Of a stretch of 11,087 nucleotides of DNA, positions 7,214 to 11,087 are shown in pieces. The notes below the pieces were generated by a model. That model worked only from the letters and a program-made list of their open reading frames with translations. It ran no database searches and was not told the DNA's origin. Each line of letters starts with the position of its first letter. Position 1 is the stretch's first letter. Both the position numbers and the translations under genes were made by a program. Source of the DNA: Nitrospinota bacterium (GTDB lineage Bacteria > Nitrospinota > Nitrospinia > JACRGO01); contig JACRGO010000231.1 of the NCBI GenBank assembly GCA_016212295.1, positions 1 through 11,087 on the forward strand, given 5' to 3'.

Positions 7214-8611
7214 TTAAAAATGTACAATGGCGGAAAGCAGGAAGATATGCTGCCGGACGTCCGCCGAGGCGTTCTCCACCTCTATATTGTCCTTTTCCAC
7301 GCGGTTCCCGAAGCGGAACTGCCAGGCTGCGTCCACCACTACATTCCCGAACATCCAGCCTGTGCCCAGGCCGACCCCATAAAAGGCCTCGTTTGAATTC
7401 GTGGCAGGCTCCGGGTCAATAAAAAATCCTCCGCGGAAAGGGATGATTGTCCTGTATTTAATCCATAAATATTCCGCTCCGAACCGGAACTGGTTCGTGG
7501 CTGATATGCCGGAGCCTCCCAGCTCCCCGCCGTTCACCGGACTGGTAACATTGCCTTGCCCGTCCCGCATTGCGAATTTCTTCCACTCGGTGCGGTACGC
7601 GTCGAAGGAGACCGTTAACTCATCGGAAAAACGGCAGGCGGCGCCAAGGCCGTAGGAATCCGGGAACCGGAGGGAAAAACTTTCGTCAAATGAGGCCTGG
7701 CCCTGTGTGTCCAGCCAGGGCGAATCAGGATATTCCACGCGGCTTTCATAAAAAAAATCGTGCCTCCCTTTCAGCTTAAAGGCTGTCTTGTATACAGCGC
7801 CTATGGTGATTCTGTCCGTGATATTCCATAAAAACCCCGCGTTAAGGTTCTGGCCCCAAAGATCATGGTAGCGGTTCTTGATGGCGGCGCGGCTGCTGAA
7901 TGGATCGCCCGCGAGGCTTCCTGTTCCGGTGGATTCATACCGGTTTTCCCATCCCCTGTTGACCCCTGCCTGGCGTGGATAGAGATTCAGCGTAAAGCCA
8001 AGGGAAATTTCCGGGGCCAGTTGAAGGCAAAAGGCGGGGGACAGGGAATTTATGCTTCCATGCTGCTTGAAATCGATGTTTCTGTCAAAGTTGAAATCGA
8101 ATCCAGGCGCGAGGGATTGCCTTAAGTTGTAATCAAAATTAATATTGGAATCAAGGCTGTACAGATTCTGGTGGTTGAGGGAAAAGGCCATGTTTTTTTC
8201 CAGAAACCGGAAGGGCAGGGCAAGGCTGAAATAATTTATTTCCGAAGTGGACACAGGATTTCCCCCTTGCGCCTCCGGGTGCGCCGGGGAGGAGAACCAG
8301 GCGCCAAGCCTGTTGCGGGAAAGGACCATTGACGCCTCCGCGGTTTCCAACTGGATCAGTCCACCAGGGTTCCACGACGCGGCGGTGGCGTCGTCCGCCA
8401 CGGCGATAAAGGCGCCTCCCATTCCCATGGCCCTGGCGCCGGACCCCACGGGATTAGGGGAAGACGCGATCCGCACCTGCTGAAAGATGGTGGCGTCGCT
8501 GAAGGCGTAAGCCGCGTTGGAAAGAGAGGACAGGAACGGAAAAAGACACAGCCAGGAGAAACGGATTATTAAAGAATGAACATCGAACATTGAACATCGA
8601 ACGTCGAACAT
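7214..8611 (-). CDS. OmpP1/FadL-like outer-membrane beta-barrel protein
   Basis: A 465-residue predicted outer-membrane barrel. A hydrophobic signal peptide (about residues 14-36) ends in AYA, giving likely cleavage before FSDA. The mature N terminus carries the motif SGARAMGMGGAFIAVADDA followed by WNPGGL, typical of the OmpP1/FadL/TodX superfamily and its PorV-like relatives. The rest alternates amphipathic strands rich in aromatic residues, and the chain ends IVHF with the terminal Phe expected for BAM-dependent insertion. FadL relatives import hydrophobic compounds, while PorV acts in type IX export; the sequence does not choose between these. The only in-frame ATGs ahead of the signal peptide (8611 and 8590) both lie in a heptamer array, and neither has a Shine-Dalgarno sequence, so the first 13 residues are repeat-encoded. 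It precedes the two cohesin-dockerin genes and may be cotranscribed with them. Confidence 0.87.
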   Translation of the reverse strand: MFDVRCSMFDVHSLIIRFSWLCLFPFLSSLSNAAYAFSDATIFQQVRIASSPNPVGSGARAMGMGGAFIAVADDATAASWNPGGLIQLETAEASMVLSRNRLGAWFSSPAHPEAQGGNPVSTSEINYFSLALPFRFLEKNMAFSLNHQNLYSLDSNINFDYNLRQSLAPGFDFNFDRNIDFKQHGSINSLSPAFCLQLAPEISLGFTLNLYPRQAGVNRGWENRYESTGTGSLAGDPFSSRAAIKNRYHDLWGQNLNAGFLWNITDRITIGAVYKTAFKLKGRHDFFYESRVEYPDSPWLDTQGQASFDESFSLRFPDSYGLGAACRFSDELTVSFDAYRTEWKKFAMRDGQGNVTSPVNGGELGGSGISATNQFRFGAEYLWIKYRTIIPFRGGFFIDPEPATNSNEAFYGVGLGTGWMFGNVVVDAAWQFRFGNRVEKDNIEVENASADVRQHIFLLSAIVHF

Positions 8612-8616
8612 TGAAC
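8575..8616. repeat. Six-unit heptamer array overlapping the barrel start codon
   Basis: Six 7-base units of the form ATYGAAC run from 8575 to 8616 with only single-base variation. Read on the minus strand they encode MFDVRCS then MFDV, a seven-residue period. They contain both candidate ATG starts (8611 and 8590) of the barrel gene. Confidence 0.88.
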
Positions 8617-8626
8617 GCCTTTTTTA

Positions 8627-8661
8627 TTTTGGATTTCGTAATGCGGATTTAAAATCCAAAA
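8627..8661. repeat. Perfect 10-bp inverted repeat in the intergenic region
   Basis: TTTTGGATTT (8627-8636) is exactly complementary to AAATCCAAAA (8652-8661), with a 15-base loop, just upstream of the barrel start. It could be a transcript hairpin or an operator-like site; no regulator is encoded nearby. The rest of 8612-8926 holds the other repeats listed here and no gene that I can support. Confidence 0.5.
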
Positions 8662-8675
8662 AAGATTATTTGCCT

Positions 8676-8734
8676 CACACGAAGGCACAAAGGCACAAAG
8701 GTTTTTTTCTTTGTGGTCTCAGCGCCTTTGTGTG
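8676..8734. repeat. Octamer-built large inverted repeat (hairpin)
   Basis: The left arm (8676-8700) consists of 8-base units related to GCACAAAG. After G and seven T residues, the right arm (8709-8734) pairs back: an 11-bp outer stem (CACACGAAGGC with GCCTTTGTGTG, one G-T pair), an internal loop, and a 7-bp inner stem (CACAAAG/CTTTGTG). The form is that of a dispersed palindromic intergenic element. It lies between the lipoprotein and barrel genes and could reduce read-through. Confidence 0.7.
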
Positions 8735-8811
8735 ATATAAATCCTTCAATTTTTAGCGCTATATTACAACCAAGAGAGGCAAAAGTAAATGAGCAAAACC
8801 ACTGAAATTAA

Positions 8812-8846
8812 TTTTAGATTTGCGATTTTAGATTTCAGATTTCAAG
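8812..8846. repeat. Five-unit TTTYAGA heptamer array
   Basis: Five contiguous 7-base units (TTTTAGA, TTTGCGA, TTTTAGA, TTTCAGA, TTTCAAG) lie between the lipoprotein and barrel genes. They belong to the same 7-base class as the other arrays but form a different sequence family. Confidence 0.75.
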
Positions 8847-8864
8847 TTTAAAGTGACTAAAGTT

Positions 8865-8877
8865 GCGGCGAAGCCGC
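8865..8877. repeat. GC-rich 5-bp hairpin after the lipoprotein gene
   Basis: GCGGC (8865-8869) and GCCGC (8873-8877) pair around a 3-base loop, about 50 bases beyond the lipoprotein stop. On the minus strand only a broken T-rich stretch follows, so termination is possible but weak. Confidence 0.35.
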
Positions 8878-8882
8878 GCCAT

Positions 8883-8929
8883 GCCTCTGTGCCTTTGTGC
8901 CTTTTATCCTTCGCCTTTCGCCCTTCTCA
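8883..8929. repeat. Octamer and heptamer units running into the lipoprotein stop codon
   Basis: GCCTCTGT and GCCTTTGT (8883-8898) belong to the same octamer family as 8676-8734. They are followed by heptamers CTTCGCC, TTTCGCC and CTTCTCA (8909-8929). The last unit contains the TGA stop of the lipoprotein gene (8927-8929 on the minus strand). Confidence 0.65.
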
Positions 8930-10984
8930 TTTCATTATCACCAAATCGCCGGCCTTTATCTCCCCGCTCTTCAGATGCTTGACAATTTCGCCCTTGGAGT
9001 AAGCCTCCAGAACGCCGGTGATCTTGCCCTCGGCCAGGATAACCGCGTCAGCGCCAAGCTTTTTCCCGGTCAGCGGCTGGATAACCGGCTCTCCCTCCCT
9101 GTAGATCAGCGCCCTGCTGTTTTCCCGGATATTGCTCCTGAGGCCCAGGTCGAGGGTCAGCTCTTTTCCATTGGCCCGCACCACCATCCCCTCGGCCAAG
9201 GGAATCTTTTCCATGAACTTCGCCGCCAGCCCGCGGCATATATAATCAAGGCCCTTCATGGACTTGTCGGTGGTGAATACGTCCTCCGCGGCAAGGACCT
9301 CCGAGGTTTCAGTGTCAATAATCCGCGCGAATATCTCGACGGATTCCGGAGACTCCGAAATGGCGCCTGCAAGGATGGCCTCCGCAGCCGTGATCTTGCC
9401 TATTCGCACCGCTGAGTCGGGGTCCACAAGGTCCGTCCTGGAAAGGCCCACTTCCTTCAGGACCGCATCCAACTCCTTTCCCCGGCTGACTATTTTGAAC
9501 CGCCTGGAGTCCATCAGGGCGTTCAGCATCATGTCATAAGACCGTGGAGACAATTCCGCCTGGCCGCTCTTTTCCTGAAAGGGCAGAACGGACAGGGCCA
9601 GGCGCGAGCCAACGGACCTGGCCTTTTGGGGATTCCTGGTGACGATGAATTCCTTTTCAACGACATTCCCAAGGGCGTCCCCGGCCTTGACGCTGATCCT
9701 GTTTTCCCCTTCCTTGAGGCGGACTATGTAATTAAAAAACAGTTCAAGCGCGGGTTTGACGTTCAGGGATTCCCCGTTGATTTCCACGAACTTCACCTTG
9801 CCGGAATCAGCGACGCTCCCCTGTAAATAATAATCCTCGGCGTACACCGGCACATTCTCTTCCATTCCCTCCAGCCTGATCCTTGGAGGCGCAGTGTCCT
9901 CAGTGGAAAATAGCCCGGCGAGCATGCCCGGAGCCGGTTCCATGTTCATTGCCAGGAGCGCTGGTTCAGCCAGGCCGGCAAGGAGCGGGCGGACCTCTGC
10001 CCGGCTTTCATTGCCAAGAATGTCCCGCGCCTTTATCTCAAGGGCCTCATTTTGCCTGAGCTGTTTTTTGAAAATCAATTCCCTGCTCTTTCCGTCCGTT
10101 TCCAAGCCTGAGACAAACACGACAGGGGATGAGTCCGCCAGCCGGATTGTCAGTATCTTGCCGCCTGGCTCTTCCCCTTCCTCCTGGTCCACGATGCTCA
10201 CAACCGGGCCTTCCCTGTCCAGGAAAACATCCAGGCTCTTTTCGGCCTTGTTCCCGGACAGGTCTTCTACTTCAATGCTGATCCGGTTATTGCCCTTCAC
10301 GAGAAAAAGCGATTTTTGGAAAGAATAGCTCTTTTCCGCGAGCTCCATGAAGACCCGCTCCCCGTTTATCCGGACGCCGGACACGTACCCGGCGTCTTCC
10401 ACTGCGCCGTTTAGTTGGAAAACGGGATTATTGGTGAGCGAGCGGGTTTCCTTGGCCGCGATATGAATCGCCGGGGACGTCGTGTCCTTTTCATTCCTGG
10501 CGATGAGGGCCTTCCGCATGAGGTTGGCGTAAAATTTGGCCTTGCCGCTTTCAGCCTGGGCCAGGGACAGAAGGATTTCCTTTTCTCCCTCCTCGAATCT
10601 CCCCTGGTGATATAAAACCACCGCGAGATCGCGATGCGGGAAATAATCGATGAAATGAAGCCCGTAGGTCCTTGCCATGCGCGCGTCTTTATCGCGCAAG
10701 GCTATGGCCTGGCGCAGGTCCCGTTCCGCCTCCTCCAAAAATCCTCCCGCCAGAAAGGAGCAGCCCCGCTCGTAATAATTCCACCACCGGTCGCGGAAGA
10801 GTCCGCGCGTGGTCCCGTATTCCTTTCCCTCCTTCATGTATTGGGGACTAACCGCCTGTCTGCAGCCGGGGAGGAACAACGCCAGGAAAAAAAGGAAGAG
10901 ATAGAACGCGGAAGACGCGGATTTGTACGGATCTATAAAAACATTTTTTTTATTCTTGTAAATTCGTGTTATCCGGGAATTCAT
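8927..10984 (-). CDS. TPR / Ig-like / CsgG-like outer-membrane lipoprotein
   Basis: A 685-residue predicted lipoprotein. The hydrophobic segment ends in lipobox LPGC (Cys41). Next come TPR-like helices (about 67-162, with RWWNYYERG, YFPHRDLAVVLYHQG and GRFEEGEKEI), Ig-like segments typical of GNNRISI-type beta domains (about 170-257, 259-332 and 365-450), a CsgG-like domain (459-592: LSVLPF, then RRFKIVSRGKELDAVLKEVG and IGKITAAEAILAGAI) and a FlgT-like C-terminal domain (596-685). CsgG forms the curli export pore, but many CsgG-like lipoproteins lack export activity, so a role in envelope assembly is inference. I chose ATG 10984; a TTG at 11023 also opens the frame but no ribosome-binding site favours it. 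The 34-residue stretch ahead of the hydrophobic core is unusually long and partly repeat-derived. The barrel gene follows after 315 bases of repeats. Confidence 0.85.
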   Translation of the reverse strand: MNSRITRIYKNKKNVFIDPYKSASSAFYLFLFFLALFLPGCRQAVSPQYMKEGKEYGTTRGLFRDRWWNYYERGCSFLAGGFLEEAERDLRQAIALRDKDARMARTYGLHFIDYFPHRDLAVVLYHQGRFEEGEKEILLSLAQAESGKAKFYANLMRKALIARNEKDTTSPAIHIAAKETRSLTNNPVFQLNGAVEDAGYVSGVRINGERVFMELAEKSYSFQKSLFLVKGNNRISIEVEDLSGNKAEKSLDVFLDREGPVVSIVDQEEGEEPGGKILTIRLADSSPVVFVSGLETDGKSRELIFKKQLRQNEALEIKARDILGNESRAEVRPLLAGLAEPALLAMNMEPAPGMLAGLFSTEDTAPPRIRLEGMEENVPVYAEDYYLQGSVADSGKVKFVEINGESLNVKPALELFFNYIVRLKEGENRISVKAGDALGNVVEKEFIVTRNPQKARSVGSRLALSVLPFQEKSGQAELSPRSYDMMLNALMDSRRFKIVSRGKELDAVLKEVGLSRTDLVDPDSAVRIGKITAAEAILAGAISESPESVEIFARIIDTETSEVLAAEDVFTTDKSMKGLDYICRGLAAKFMEKIPLAEGMVVRANGKELTLDLGLRSNIRENSRALIYREGEPVIQPLTGKKLGADAVILAEGKITGVLEAYSKGEIVKHLKSGEIKAGDLVIMK
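10908..10934. repeat. 9-base repeat units in the lipoprotein signal-peptide region
   Basis: GCGGAAGAC, GCGGATTTG and TACGGATCT are consecutive 9-base units sharing a CGGA core, within the first codons of the lipoprotein. The same 9-base class occurs at 1511-1528 in the linker of the LCCL protein. Confidence 0.5.
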
Positions 10985-11032
10985 CTCGCGCAATCCATTC
11001 AAGTTTGTTAAATCAAAACCCAAAAATGAACC

Positions 11033-11087
11033 GCGGAGACGCTGAGGCGCGGAGAAAAGCCCTTTAATTTTAATATTTTTTTCTCCG
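11033..11087. repeat. GCGGAGAC-type octamer element, cut by the window edge
   Basis: Three 8-base units (GCGGAGAC, GCTGAGGC, GCGGAGAA; 11033-11056) are followed after an AT-rich stretch by TTCTCCG (11081-11087), the exact complement of CGGAGAA at 11050-11056. The right arm probably continues past the window. The design is parallel to the 8676-8734 element, placed upstream of the lipoprotein. Confidence 0.6.

Noticed and set aside
7214-8611. PorV-type component of a type IX secretion system
   Set aside because: The barrel could be PorV-like, but neither large neighbour ends in a recognisable type IX C-terminal domain and no other Por gene is present.
8789-8851. Tiny plus-strand open frame (21 codons including stop) in the intergenic region
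   Set aside because: Its second half is a translation of the TTTYAGA heptamer array and it has no ribosome-binding site.

Overview
The window reads like part of the genome of an uncultured diderm (Gram-negative) bacterium of moderate GC. The evidence is a lipoprotein with a lipobox, a FadL-type outer-membrane barrel ending in Phe, and very large Sec-exported modular proteins. No gene settles the phylum. Intergenic DNA, and some coding DNA, is rich in short tandem repeats with 7-, 8- or 9-base periods, resembling the STRR-type repeats known from cyanobacteria and also seen in several environmental phyla.

Layout: all four intact genes lie on the minus strand, so the transcription order is right to left. 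(1) 10984-8927 encodes a lipoprotein with TPR-like repeats, Ig-like domains, a CsgG-like domain and a FlgT-like C-terminal domain. (2) 8926-8612 is a 315-base repeat-packed intergenic region. (3) 8611-7214 encodes an OmpP1/FadL-like outer-membrane barrel whose start codon lies inside a heptamer array. (4) 7129-2996 encodes a 1377-residue protein with half-TIG, FN3, cohesin, dockerin, repeat-encoded linker, second cohesin-like domain, other half-TIG, an Ig-like segment and six SbsA-type Ig-like domains in three A-B pairs. (5) 2965-359, 30 bases further on, encodes an 868-residue paralogue with the same first ~650 residues but two tandem LCCL domains at its C terminus. (6) At the left edge, on the plus strand and convergent, is a small broken gene carrying only the first ~30 residues of a FISUMP domain.

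How the genes may work together (inference): the barrel and the two cohesin/dockerin proteins are closely spaced and could form a transcription unit, although a possible promoter lies before the first cohesin/dockerin gene. The CsgG-like lipoprotein is likely periplasmic-facing at the outer membrane. Both large proteins carry a cohesin and a calcium-binding dockerin in one chain, so they could bind each other or self-assemble into a surface or extracellular scaffold that displays either Ig-like or LCCL modules. Nothing visible points to cellulose degradation.

The strongest observations are: the conserved scaffold with exchanged C-terminal modules; the TIG fold split between the two ends of that scaffold in both paralogues; in-frame multi-family heptamer arrays at the same linker position in both paralogues; and a start codon supplied by a heptamer array.
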